Shown here in pieces: positions 11,011-22,917 of a stretch of 64,000 nucleotides of DNA. Both the position numbers and the translations under genes were made by a program. The number at the start of each line of letters is the position of its first letter. Within the stretch, counting starts at the first letter, position 1. This stretch comes from Penicillium oxalicum (taxonomy: Eukaryota; Ascomycota; Eurotiomycetes; Eurotiales; Aspergillaceae). The stretch is from contig NC_064657.1 in assembly GCF_001723175.1 (NCBI RefSeq), positions 806,001 to 870,000 on the forward strand, written 5' to 3'. The notes under the pieces were generated by a model. That model made no database searches. It was not told the DNA's origin and worked only from the letters and a program-made list of their open reading frames with translations.

Positions 11011-13605
11011 ATGACGTATGTATTATTTCCTTTTTCTTTTTTTTTCCCGTTTTCTTTTCTTTTTTGGGAGGCTTTTCGTGTTGTCTCTTTTTTTTTCTTG
11101 TTCACTGCTTTCTCTCCCTCGGACATTGTCCTTCCACTCTGTCCCCCAACCTGCGCCTCTCTTCCCTCCCCCTCTCTGCCCGTGTCTTTCGCTCCACTCG
11201 CTTCGCTGGATGGATGTCTGTGTAACGGTGGAATGTCCACATTCCCACGGGACCACAACAAGACAGTCACGAAGCTCGGGGCACCGGTTCTCACCGCCCC
11301 CCCGAGTCAGCGTTAAACCCCGCGTCACACGCTCTCCACGCGCGGTTCCATGGTGCTGACCTTTTGACTTTGTTTCTCCCCACACTAGGCTCAGCATCTC
11401 AATCGACCCTCAGGATCCCCGCGACTTGGATTCTCTGTCGGACGAGGAGGATTCCGTAGTGCACTTGGGAAGTGATGACTACGAGGACTATGATGAGTGG
11501 GCGCAAGTGTCATACCCAGATGAAGTGAAACCGTCTGATTCAGCGTCTCGACCAAGGACTTCGCACCGTAACCGCTCGCACCATAGTTCGCGCTCCGCTT
11601 CGGGCCGCCCCAATCCAGCGCGTCGGCGGATGGTGCCTGAACGGGAGTCTCGCGAGTCCTATGGGACTCGCCCACGCCGTCGTCCCTCGCCTGAATCGCC
11701 CGATTCCGCCGACAGTGCGGATTCGGAGGACTACCCAGGGCACTACACCCGTGCCCCAGCAGATCGCAGATTCCCACAGGCCCCGCCGCCGCCGCCCGGG
11801 TACGCCCACAGCAACTCGTCCGGTCCGTCCTACGGCGCATATCCTCCTGTCTCGGGGCACGCCTCTCCCCTCCCGCATCCCAATGGCCATCTTCCTTCCG
11901 ATACCCTAGTTCGATTCGGCCATAGCAACCCGGGCGCTGCGCCGTATGGCGCCGGACCATATCCGTACAACGGGCAATATCTACCCTCTCACCCGGCGGG
12001 CATGCACCCCTTTTATGGCCATGATCAAGTTCAGTCTCGTCACCGACCCCCTCCCCATCCACGCATGGACCCGCACGGTCTGGGGCAACCGCCGATGCCT
12101 CCTCATCTCGCGGGCCACATGCCCCCTTCGCCTTACCCCGGATCGTCATTTCACCAAGAGATGATGCACTATGCGCAGAACCCATATCTCAATTACCGCG
12201 ACCCATACTCGATGATGCCGGGCATGGCACCACCATCCTACTTCCCGTACCCACCAGTGCCTCCCCCGTCTCAGCCGCCTGAGCCGGCTGCCGCTCCGGC
12301 TGCCGCACCGGCCCCTGCTCCTACTCCTGCGCCTGCGCCCGCCAGCCCGCCTCCCGCACCAGCGCCGGCACCGGCTGATGCTGCGAAGGACGAGGCCATC
12401 GCGCGACTGGAAAAGTTGATCATGGACGAGCGTGCCGAGCGCGAAGCCAAGGAAGCCGCGCGTCTGGCGCAAATTGAGCGCGAGGCGGCGGAGAAGCTGG
12501 CTCGGGAACAACAACTCGCCCACGACCGGAAAATTGCCGAGGAGGCGGCCTTTTTGGCACGAACAGACGCCGAGAAAAGAGCCGCAGAAGCGGCGGCAGT
12601 TGCCAAGGAAGAGGCTGAGAAAGCGGCCGCTGCCGCCGCATCGGAGGCTGCAAAGATCGCGGCCACAGAGGCTGCTGCTGCCGCTACAGCGGCTGCCGCC
12701 GAGGCCGCAAAGAAAGCCGAAGAAGAAGCCAAAAAGGCCGAGGAGGCGAGAAAGGCCGAGGAGGAGGCAAAGAAGGCCGAGGAGGCCAAAAAGGCTGAGG
12801 AGGCGAAGAAAGCCGAAGAGGCGGCGGCTGCTGCTGCCGCTGCTGCTGCCGCGCCGCCGCCGCTCCTCCTCCTCCGCCTCCGGAGAAAAAGAAGCCCATC
12901 AAATTCAAAGATGCTATTGGTAGAAAATTCAGCTTTCCTTTTGACTTGTGCGCCACGTGGCAGGTGAGTACCCCCCCTCCGTTCGTCCCCCCTCAGTATT
13001 TCTACTTGGCTCGCCCCAGTTTCAATCGACGTGATAGCACGAGAAGCAGGCCATGAAATGCATGTCTTTCCGATGCAAAGAGAAACTGACACCGTCCGTT
13101 CACTGTAGGGTATGGAAGATCTGATTAAGCAGGCTTTCGCGCACATTGAAGTCATTGGGCCACACGTCGCAGACGGACATTATGATCTGAAAGGACCCAA
13201 TGGCGATATCATCCTCCCACAAATCTGGGAGACTGTGATTGAGCCTGACTGGAATATTACCATGCACATGTGGCCGATTCCCGAGAAACCGAAAGAGCCG
13301 GATCCTCCACCTGCCGCGGAGGCGCCGCCACCTGCCCCGGCGAAAGAAGAACCACCAGCCCCTCCTCCACCTGCGGAGCCCGCGAAGAAACCTGAAGGTA
13401 TGTCCAAGCCCATGACAGGAAACAGACAGTTTTCCCCATCGGCAAGTGATCATGTACTTACGTTGACCATGTCACAGCCCCTAAAAAGCCCCTTCGCAAA
13501 CCGGGGCCAAATTCGTTTGCTTCCTGGGTGCTGGGCGGCCGTGTTCCCCCCAAAACGGCCAAGGGGCCCAAAGCCGAGAAGAAGCCGGAAGCCCCTCCCC
13601 CTTGA
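11011..13605 (+). pseudogene. Low-complexity protein with ubiquitin-like (ULD) domain, frameshifted as given
   Basis: Function unknown. Exons are 11011-11015 (ATGAC), 11389-12963, 13109-13397 and 13478-13605; the first intron is 373 nt, long for this genome. The N-terminus reads MTLSISIDPQDPRDLDSLSD, followed by Ser/Arg-rich then Pro/Gly/Tyr-rich segments. A long Ala/Lys/Glu coiled coil (repeats of AKKAEE) comes next. After a Pro tract lies a domain of about 75 residues with FKDAIGRKFSFPFDLCATWQ, GHYDLKGPNGDIILP and WNITMHMWP, which I recognise as the ubiquitin-like domain of a fungal protein family. The end is Pro-rich with the short motif SFASWVLGG. The coiled coil and the ubiquitin-like domain are in different frames: a one-base shift lies in the GCC/CCG/CTC repeats at about 12830-12883. 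No GT is present there for an intron. Read strictly, translation stops a few codons into exon 3 and loses the domain. A sequencing or assembly slip is as likely as a real mutation. Confidence 0.7.
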
Positions 13606-14279
13606 GAGTACCTCTTGGCGGTGCAAAGAGGCCATCAAGGCCAAGAAAACAATCACGTCTAGCCTGTTTCGCTACTTTGGAATCATTCCTTGCCTCGTCG
13701 CTAACGGCAGACGGATAACTGTCGGCGATTATCCCCTATGGGGTCATCTGGCAGGCGCAGTCTCTACGGGGCGTGCTGGGCATGGGGATGGCAAGACATC
13801 CAGTTGCCATTCCCATGGTTTCGACACACTCTCACCGGAGAATACCTCTGCCCAGACCCGCGCACCTCCCGCATCGTGAGATCCCCGCCCGCTCTTTGGG
13901 GGAATCCCCCCTCCCTGCCCTGATACGAGACTGGCGCCAGAAAAGAAAAATATTTCAACCTCGGGCGGGCTCGGAGGAAGCTGCAAACACGTAAACAACC
14001 AATGCGTGCATCTCGGGAATTGTCCAAAGTCATGATCATTTGCTTTTTTTTTCTTCTTGTGTCTTTGTGTATCTTGCTTCAAAATACCCCCGTCATGTTG
14101 TGATAAAAATTCTATAGAATCTAAGAATACTCTATTCTCAATACTTTCTTCCTATCAATTCTGCAGAGAAGCCTACTGCATTATATTTCGTCTAGTGATA
14201 TCAAGGGCCGGCCAATTCATAGCATGACAAGATTCATGAGCTGGTCATGTACAACGCCAAAAAAAGGCTCTCCGCTCAT
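13606..14279. other. Convergent 3' intergenic region
   Basis: About 670 bp between the stop codons of the ubiquitin-like gene (plus) and the inositol phosphatase gene (minus). It is AT-rich around 14040-14200, as expected for 3' ends. Nothing else was recognised. Confidence 0.5.
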
Positions 14280-17200
14280 TCATCGCTGAGGAAGAAGCGG
14301 CTTCCACTCAATTGTATCCCCCGAAGCATCGCCCAACAGATCACCCGAGCGTTGAACATGAGACAACTGAGACCCTGGAACCGCATTACCGCCGGCGGCA
14401 GCAGACCGCGCTGTATTTGCCGATCCAAAATCCCTCGGCAATGTCGAACTTCGCGCCAGGCCCGACGCTGAAGGAGAAGTAAATCGACCACCAGTGGCTT
14501 GAGAGCTCAACGAGATCGGTTTCCGCGGCACCGCCGGTGGAGTCTTTTCCAAAGTCAATCTCTCCATTCTTGAAGACATGGACACAGAGGAGACACTAGT
14601 CTCTCTCGATAGACCGGCTGTTCTCCGCCGTGGGGGTGGAACGGGCTTTCTTTCGGGCAGATCAGGTGCTTTCGTTGGAACTCTGGCCTTGGGTACCCAA
14701 TCTGGCTCACTGTCCATGGAGAAAGGATTCGACTTGCGAAGAGGATTGGGGACGTAGCCTGCCTTTGGGGGCTGTATTTCGGCTTTTGCGGGCGCGCCTA
14801 TACCCACGATGAAAAAGAAGTCCCGTAATCAGTCAAAAGAAACCAAAAAGAAGGAGCATGAATCATCCGACTCTTCGACCCGATCCAGGGCTAAGAAACC
14901 ATCCAGAGTAAGGGTCATTGACGTACTGTTATCAAGCCACCATCGATTCCGATCAGAACTCGCAGGGGGTAATCCCGGGGCGATAGGGCCCTGGGTGTAA
15001 TTATCCTCTTCGTCAAAGTCTAACAAATCAGCAGGATCGGGGAGAGCCTCGCGCTGCCGTTCTTTGTAGAGCTCGCGGCGGAGACTGTCCTTTCTGTTCA
15101 AGTCTACAACATCGATCTTGCAGTCGAATTTGGCAAAGACGGGTCGGTGGTCGGAGCATCTGAGGTCAGCGGTGTGATACTGTGTTTGTCGTAGACCGTC
15201 GCCTCGCCAGAGGATTCGGTCACACCATGCTGGAATGCGGGCTTTATCACTGCAGAGCAAAGATGAGTTAGATGTTGGAAATTGGACGATAGTAGGGGGG
15301 TCGTCGTTGGTTGACGCCTTACGAGGTGTCATAGCGGTCTGTTCCTACATCATACTTGTAGGTCGGTGGGAATGTGATGAGACCCTCGGAATAGTACTGG
15401 AAGACTCTTCCCGCCAGCATGTGCAGATTCAACTTCAGATTTTGAATTAGTCAGTTGAAGTTCCTGGGCCGCTTTCCTTCCCTGGGAGGCTTTCACCTCC
15501 GGGACTTGCTTACCTGGTCATTATCGTAAAGTTTTTGAAGATCTTGGTGTAAGATCAACTCTCGTACCGCGGAGTTTCCCAACCCAATTCGGTAGTTGAA
15601 ATCGCCGAGCCAGATGGTACAGTCATGATCGGCGATAGATCGACTCTTCTGGAATCGAAGGCCACGATCAATGGTCTCATAGTCTCGATCTCTTTCGTCG
15701 TCATTGCCAAACCCAGCAGCTAAGTGAGCAGTCACAAAACATATGCTGGTATCCGAAAAGTCGAACCGAATCGCACAGCCCCCTTTGTTTCCGGCAATCC
15801 CGGAAAGTCCAGTCTATCAACAGTCAGTGTCGAGTTGAGCAGCAAAGATATCTGTTTTTGGAGTCGTCGAGTTACCTTCTTGACAGCGCCCTCGACGTCT
15901 TTGATAGCTTTCAGCGCATTCGCCTTGACATAGATCATTAGAGCAGCGCCCACGAGCTGTCCACTTCGCAGCAACACATACTTGCCCGTTCCTTTTCGTT
16001 GCGTATGCTCATCCAGACAATTTTGAACAGCTTGTTCCCAGCCCTTTCGATTGCTAGGATTAGTCGACATGATCTGCTGGGGACTGAGAGTGACGATCTC
16101 TTGAAACCCCACAGCGAAGATCGTGGGATCTTCTTGAGATTCATCCCCCTTGGGGAATAGCCATGATGAAAGATCGGCTCCGGGGCCTTCATCACGGCCA
16201 TTCACATTGAAGGTGCCGACCCAAATACGTATCTGCTTGGTGGTGGAGTATTCATCTGCGCGTCGACCAAGGTCTTCGCTCACAAGCTCATTCATCGGAT
16301 CGTACAGGTGCACGGGGACTTGATTTGTCAGTCTTCCTAGCAAAAGATCAATCGTCTTTTGGCGGGCTTTATCCGTGAAATTATTGACGTAGAGTCTGGT
16401 GGCACTTTTCCGGGCATCTGCTAGAGCCCCGGCAAGAGACATTTTCCCGTGACGGGTAAAAGAAGACTTGAGAGCTCCAGTTCCAGCGTAGATCTTCGAC
16501 AGGGCGTCTCCATTATCGGCCCACAAGGTGGAGTGGCGCATTTGAAGATCAGAGCTCAGCCTCGCACCTTGCTGGGAAAGAAACGCACCCAACGCCATTG
16601 AGCTAATGATGGTTTGAACAAGATTGGTACGATCCAAACAATCGAGACAATTTGTTCGAAAGACGCCTTCTTGCTGAAGCAGAATAGAAGAGGTGCTAGC
16701 GGCACCCTCTCTGTCCGTTGCAGACGCAACCGAGCGGGAGCTGTCATCTGAGAGGAAATACGCAAATCCGTCTAAAGAGTCGGCCAGGTCGTACTTGATT
16801 GAGTGGCTGGCTTCATACCCGGCCGGGCCCCGAGTTTCCGCGTGGAAATCATAGTCCGTCATTCGAAGCAGACTGTGAGGGTCTGATCGTGCCCGTGCTT
16901 CCTTCTGCCTGAGTGAACTTCGAGCAATGTGTTCGCGATACTTGGCCGAGAGATCTGCTTCACCGGATTTGAGTTCGCTGAGGAGATTCACAACATGGAC
17001 CGCTCCGTACTCTAACTCGAGATTTTCAAAATGTTGATTGAAGGCGTGTTGAGTTGCTTCAAACGAGCGAGTCACTTCAATCTTTTGCTGGCCAGGAATC
17101 AGACCTGGGGTCTGCTCCCAAAATATCGGTACTGAGCCACGTATTTGCACGTATGAGAAGCAAATTCCGGGAGACAGCCAAAGGATCACCTCAGTCTCCA

Positions 17201-18167
17201 CATAATTAGCAACATTACCATCATCATCTATGCCTCGCGAATTGAACCGTGTGCCAGCACGACGAGATGATTGTCTGGAAATGATGGTGAGGAGCGCTGG
17301 TAGATTCGTCCGCACCCGGGGCAGAATTGAAACTGTCGCTGGAATTTTGAGTGTGCTGGCAAACCCTCTTATAACGCATGTCAGAAATTGAGAACTATCA
17401 AGCTTCTCCTTCTCGACCGGAGGCAGGTTACTTCGGAACAACAGAAGAGGATGGATCATGTAAGAGTTCCACAGCATATCCTCGTCCAAGGAATCAATGT
17501 CAAATGCAGCCATTTTGTCCGAACTGAAATCTATAATCAGCGACCAAAACGAAGGCTTGTCAGGGCTGAAGATCCTTCATGCTCACCGATCTTGTAAGCG
17601 ATCCGTCAGGTTAAAGTCAAGACTGTAGTAGAAGCTGCCATCCCCCAAAAGCTTCTTCAAGGCCAAAAAAGGGTGATCGGTCACCACTTCTCTACCGTCT
17701 GCACCTGGCCGTTCGTCGACGGCAAACTGGGAGCTGCTCTCGTAGTCTTGACCCAACTCATATTCGGATCTATTCAGGCAAACTATGGGTCCGTTAGAAA
17801 TCATTGAGCCATGGCTTGCTGCGCGACAGCTGGGAGGTTCAAAAGGCAACATACAAAAGTCTACATTGTCGATTTTGGCCACAGATTCACCCGGGCGTAC
17901 ATTCGCCGCCTGCGAGGCGCCAGTAATCACGCAAACAAAAACATCCTCATTGAGTGTGACAAGGCCTAGAGTGCCATACCCAGCCCCCAACGGCCGGAAC
18001 CCCTTGAGGTCGACCGAAGCTATTTCGGAGAATTCAACCTGACAACGTGGGGCAGTCTTGGACCTCTCATCAGCCGCATTATGGTGAAAGATCAAGACAT
18101 GATCAGATCCCTGTAAAGCAATTGACCGATTCGGCTGCTCTCGACGGAGAACGCGAAAGTTGAACAT
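14280..18167 (-). CDS. Synaptojanin-like SAC1 / inositol polyphosphate 5-phosphatase
   Basis: Dual phosphoinositide phosphatase of the yeast Inp51/52/53 type, acting at plasma membrane and endosomes. Exons are 18167-17587, 17523-15876, 15813-15514, 15432-15323, 15249-14927 and 14797-14280; 1159 residues, phases all closing. The N-terminal SAC domain (about 1-560) has the intact catalytic motif [12 protein letters not shown] near residue 490. The 5-phosphatase domain (about 630-960) shows [50 protein letters not shown] and CSDHRPVFA. The tail is Pro/Arg-rich with an NPF tripeptide (KSNPFSMD), which in the family can bind EH domains. Both catalytic centres look complete. It was not assigned to one Inp paralogue. 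It is divergent from pxr1. Confidence 0.9.
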
Positions 18168-18501
18168 GGTCCCCCCCTGAGGAGTTGCAATCACTCCAGA
18201 TCGTGCTCAGGGCGTCTCCGTCTGTGATTCGCACGGGAGGCTAAGCCTCAGTCTGTGCAAGCTTAGGAATTGATCTGAATTGAGTGTGACTAAGCCATGT
18301 GATGGGACTTGATGGCGTAATCGATACCATGTGGATGGTATGGAAAAGCGCTCTCTTCACCACGAGCACCAGCCAAGCGAAAAAGAGTGTACAGGGGACT
18401 GTGCTGATTTCCAAGGACTTTGGCAGATGAGAAATGAGCTTCCTGTTTGATACAGCGAAATGTGGCTGAACCGGGCAGCATAGGACTCTCTTAACTCTTG
18501 G

Positions 18502-18512
18502 CTATCGATAAG
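18502..18512. promoter_or_regulatory. CTATCGATAAG element, left copy
   Basis: Contains the palindrome TATCGATA, that is, two overlapping GATA cores head to head. The mirror copy lies at 18588-18598 and the same 10-mer TATCGATAAG lies upstream of ysy6 at 1955-1964. Function is inferred from the repetition only. Confidence 0.35.
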
Positions 18513-18587
18513 CACACCGAGAGAGACATATCACGTGAAGCCCGATAAGCCAGTTGACGCGGGGAACTCACCTGTAACCTTTTCGCA

Positions 18588-18598
18588 CTTATCGATAG
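18588..18598. promoter_or_regulatory. CTTATCGATAG element, right copy
   Basis: Exact reverse complement of the element at 18502-18512, 75 bp away, on the pxr1 side of the shared promoter. Confidence 0.35.
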
Positions 18599-18762
18599 AT
18601 GACTCAGCACCGCCGCCCGGGCTCTTTGACAATCTTTTTTTCCCTTACAATTTCCCTTTTTCCGAGCTGTCAAGATACCCAAAAAGGCTTCGGTGTTTGT
18701 TTTCTTTTTCAGTGTCTCTTTTCTTGTTTATCCCCCCTAGTCACACTCTTTCTTCAGCAGTC

Positions 18763-19805
18763 ATGGGTTTGGCCGGCCCCAAAAAGTAGGCTTCACCCCC
18801 GCGACAGATGCATGTTGTATCTTCTCTGACCGATTCGCAGCAAAACCAAAATCTCCCATGATCCCAACAACACCAAATGGGCCCGGTCCACGTCCGGCTT
18901 TGGCCACAAAATCATGAGTGCTCAGGGCTGGGCCCCTGGTGATCGATTGGGTGCCAAAGATGCGGCGCATGCGGAACATCTGACCTCGGCCAGTCTGACC
19001 CACATCAAGGTCACTCTCAAGGACGACACACTCGGGTTGGGTGCTCGCTTGAGCCGTGAAGGCCAACCCACGGGCCTGGATGCATTCAAGGGATTGCTGG
19101 GTCGACTGAACGGCAAGAGTGAGGAGGAATTGACCCGCGAACAACGGAAGAGAGATGATGTGCACCTCGCCCGTTATGTGGCGCTCAAGTTCCCGGAGGT
19201 GCGATTTGTGCGTGGTGGTCTCTTGGCTCAGGAAAAACTCCAGCGGTTGCCCGACCCGGCTCCCAAGAAAGAAACCAAGGATGTGGCCAGCGACAGCGAC
19301 TCCGCCGAGAATACCGAATCTGCGCCCGAGAAATCTTCCAAATCCAAATCAAAGTCCAAGGAGAAGTCCAAGGAAAAGTCTTCGAAGAAATCCTCCAAAA
19401 AGTCTCGGTCTCAGTCCGATGAGGCAGACAGCTCATCATCGGATAAGAAGAAGAAGTCGAAGAAGTCAAAGAAGAGAAAGGCGGACGATGACGAGGACAG
19501 TGAATCCGAGACCAAGTCCAAACGCCGTGCTTCCTCTCCCGACGACAAGGTTTCGAGCAAGATTCAAGCTACAGTATCCACGGTATCGGCTATTCCCTTG
19601 GGCGAACGTCGGCCCATTGGGAGACAAGTATTCCGCGGGCGGCATATTGCACAGAAAAAACGTGCTCTCATGGACGACAAGTCGCTCAATGAGGTAAGTT
19701 TATGCGCTGCGAAGAATCTCGCATCCATTTTTGCATTCGCGGAAACTCATCGCAACAAATACTGACCGTGATTATTGAAATCAGATCTTCATGGTCAAGG
19801 CATAG
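18763..19805 (+). CDS. pxr1: G-patch protein PXR1 (PinX1/Gno1 homologue)
   Basis: Nucleolar protein that activates the helicase Prp43 in pre-rRNA and snoRNA maturation and, in yeast and animals, restrains telomerase. Exons are 18763-18785, 18841-19693 and 19785-19805, giving 298 residues. It begins MGLAGPKNKTKISHDPNNTK and has a G-patch at about 25-75 (FGHKIMSAQGWAPGDRLGAK). A long Ser/Lys-rich linker with KSKSKEKSKEKS repeats comes next, then the conserved tail RQVFRGRHIAQKKRALMDDK ending NEIFMVKA. The last seven codons form a separate exon, supported by the conserved ending. It is divergent from the phosphoinositide phosphatase. Confidence 0.93.
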
Positions 19806-20910
19806 TTATCCGGGCTGCATTGTTTAGACATATAATTTTGAGTCCCACGGGCGAGGCGTTAGGCGTAAATCGGACAGTCATCTATCACAATTAAGCTTTT
19901 TTTGGAACATTGGCATGAGCGCTCCTCGGCGTACGGCAGGCAAGACTCCAGGGGTTCAGGTTGTATCATCTCTATCCTCGTGAGCAGCAAGACAGGGTAT
20001 CTAATTTGACAGCTTACTGTTCGTAATGCGTGGCTTGCTGTTGTGTTTGCCCCCAAGGATTGCACGCAGCTTCAGTGGCTGGGGACTGAGTAGTTGAGAC
20101 TCAAGGTAAATTTCATCATGTGAAGCACTTCGCTAATGAAGACGAATCTGACTTCAATTCACCTAAATATGGCCTACCCTGGACTCCGAATCGACTGTTG
20201 ATATAAATTCAAACCTATATGCGCCTCGATCTGTCAACATGTGTAATTGTCATTTCCAAGTATATACACCTAAAGGTGGAGACCCTGCCTGGGGTGTTTT
20301 TGAGCCACCATCCAGTTCAATTCCAGCCTACAGCACGGGCACTTTCCCAGCTGAATACCAAAAGACGAAACTGACCACATGAGTGACATCCCTTCTCTTG
20401 TTTACTTTATTTATTCGTGGAGCAGGCATGACTACAGCTGTGTGGCGTTGGAAGACTCACCTTCCTGGTCGAATCTCCCGCGCAGTGTCACAACATATCC
20501 ATTACACCAATTGCCGAGATTCACGTAGGACAATGTGTTTGTTTGCCACCTTACACTTTTCACCCGACCGCTATTTCCCATTTGAATTGACTGCTTCAGC
20601 TCGCCTGAATCTGTATGACAGGTCATGAAGACTCCATACTCATTGCATAACCTACGATGGGTAGTTCTGAGGAGACTGGATAAGGCCGTATGCTCCTGTT
20701 CGAGATCAGTACGTGAAAAAGATACATGTGGATGCCTCGGTTTCCTTACCTAAGCCCGCGGCATCCGACGTCATTTGGTTCGATCGTCAACGGAAGAGCT
20801 TCCTCGTGAACGTTGGTGACTACAAATCCTTACCACAAGTTTCCTTTCCTCTCGCTCTCCCTTCTCCTCACACTTGACTCTCGCGTGTGTATATTGTGGG
20901 GCAATCAGAG
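19806..20910. other. Intergenic region, pxr1 to DGAT2
   Basis: 1.1 kb between two plus-strand genes. The left part is AT-rich (3' end of pxr1). The right part should carry the promoter and pyrimidine-rich leader of the acyltransferase (tcctttcctctcgctctccc near 20840). No gene was recognised. Confidence 0.5.
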
Positions 20911-22112
20911 ATGAACGGGCACGTTACGCCACGAGATGAGGCTGCCGCTCCATCCACTACCAGCCCTACGAATTCACATAACTCGGCAAATGGAGAAAGT
21001 AAAGGGTAGGTCGACCACTACAGATTCAGCAAAAATCCCCAACCAAGCTTTGAAAATCTCGGGCGTAAACTAATACCCTTTCAAGAATCAACTGGGCACC
21101 TTTGAACATCGGCCTCGAGCGTCGCTTGCAGACCTTTGTCGTGCTCTGCCACACACTCACAATCGCAATCTTCTTGACGGGATTCTTCTTCACCTGCGCC
21201 ATTCCTTTATTTTGGCCCCTTCTTCTCCCCTATCTCGTCTACGTCACGCTCTTCTCAACAGCTGCCACCTCGGGTGAACTCAAGGGCAGAAGAAATTTCC
21301 TGCGCCACCTGCCCATCTGGAAAGTCTACGCCTCGTACTTCCCCGCCCGTCTTCATCGGGAGGAACCGTTGCCCCCAACCAAGAAGTATATCTTCGGCTA
21401 TCACCCCCATGGAATCATTTCCCACGGCGCCTTCGCAGCCTTTGCCACCGAAGCGCTCGGCTTCTCCAAGCTCTTTCCGGGCATCACCAACACCCTTCTC
21501 ACACTCGATTCCAACTTCCGCATTCCCTTCTATCGCGAGTACGCCATGGCCATGGGTCTGGCCAGCGTCTCTCGCGAATCCTGCGAGAATCTCCTCACCA
21601 AGGGCGGTGCCAACGGGCAAGGCATGGGCCGCGCGATCACCATCGTAGTCGGTGGAGCTCGAGAATCACTCAATGCACAGCCATCTACGCTCCGACTGGT
21701 CCTGAAGCGTCGCAAGGGATTCATCAAGCTGGCCATTCGGACAGGGGCGGATTTAGTACCCGTGCTTGCGTTTGGAGAAAACGACCTCTACGAGCAGGTC
21801 CGCTCGGACGAACATCCTGTCATTCACAAGGTGCAGATGCTGGTGAAGCGCACCATGGGCTTTACCATCCCGCTTTTCCATGCGCGAGGAGTATTCAATT
21901 ACGATGTCGGATTGATGCCTTATCGTCGGCCGTTGAATATCGTAGTTGGGAAACCGATCCCTGTGATGCAGCAGTCGAATCGGGACAAGATCGATGACAG
22001 CTACATCGATGAGCTTCATGCGCGGTACGTGCAGGAGCTAGAACGGTTATGGGACCAGTGGAAGGATGTCTATGCCAAAGACAGGACGGGAGAGCTGGAA
22101 ATCATCTCATAG
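20911..22112 (+). CDS. dga1: Diacylglycerol O-acyltransferase, DGAT2 family
   Basis: Makes triacylglycerol from diacylglycerol and acyl-CoA at the ER and lipid droplet. Exons are 20911-21005 and 21086-22112, giving 373 residues; the intron has branch sequence ACTAATAC. After a polar N-terminus comes INWAPLNIGLERRLQTF, then a hydrophobic hairpin at about 50-85 that would anchor it in the membrane. The family signature FGYHPHGIISHGAF (HPHG active-site motif) is intact, as are FRIPFYREYAMAMGL, VVGGARESL, RKGFIKLAIRTGADLVPVLA and FGEND. The length matches fungal DGAT2. The stop is followed by the convergent kinesin gene. Confidence 0.94.
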
Positions 22113-22917
22113 CTGCGGATATTCTCTTCGGACCGGTCAAGGTACCTAATCTACGCAGGGATATTCTAATTGACCCCTGCCTAAAGAGCCACAAGTTCGC
22201 CAAGGTGGCCAGAACAGATAAACAAAGGATCAACATGCCCGGAAATATGAAAACCACTGTGCTGGTTCACAACTAGATGGATCCTCATTAATACAAACCC
22301 ATCTTTATATACAGTATATCTCCCTATCTTCCTCTCTCATCCCTCTTTGCATCTAACAGGGCGAACCTAATCGATGTGCCGCATCAACAGAAGCGAAAAA
22401 CCTCGCAAGACAGGAAGACCTCGACTGTCGAAAATAGTAACCAAATGTTTTTTCAAAAAATCAATTCAACGGATGGAAACTGAATACCTCAAATTCCGGA
22501 TGGGAGGGAGTCACCGCATCACTCTGGAAAAAAATGAAAACATAGAATACGAGGCAGATTTTTTTCTTTCCACACAATAGGAAAGATGCCAGAAAGCACC
22601 AGAGCACAAACGCAAGAAAAAAAAGTCAACGACGGGGAGAAACTGACCATGGAAAAAGCCGCATAAAATATATCGACGGGGTATCAGATCAACCAAGAGA
22701 GGAAAAAGAAAGAGACAAAATTGCCTAACGCAAGACCGTCGCAAAAACAGCTCATGACAAAGAACTTGCTTCAACAGATCGAATCAGGGAGAAGCAAGGG
22801 AAAAAAAAGGAAAATGGCGGGAAAAAAAGGAAATGAGACAATAAATCACCAAAATATCTGGCGTGCCAGAAAATGAAAAGTCCGCTGTGCAATGGCGAAG
22901 CTATCAGTGGACCACGA
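22113..22917. other. Convergent 3' intergenic region
   Basis: About 800 bp between the stops of the DGAT2 gene and the kinesin gene. It is A-rich at 22400-22850 (several AAAAAA runs). No further gene was seen. Confidence 0.5.

Larger units (their letters stand above)
18168..18762. promoter_or_regulatory. Divergent promoter region, 5-phosphatase / pxr1
   Basis: 595 bp between two start codons. It holds an inverted pair of an 11-mer, CTATCGATAAG at 18502-18512 and CTTATCGATAG at 18588-18598, with a CACGTG palindrome between them at 18532-18537. The pxr1-proximal part (18610-18760) is strongly pyrimidine-rich, as is usual just upstream of fungal starts. Confidence 0.5.

Noticed and set aside
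12271..13155. 294-codon minus-strand frame opposite the ubiquitin-like gene
   Set aside because: Shadow of the Ala-rich coiled-coil repeat; Ala/Ser low complexity only.
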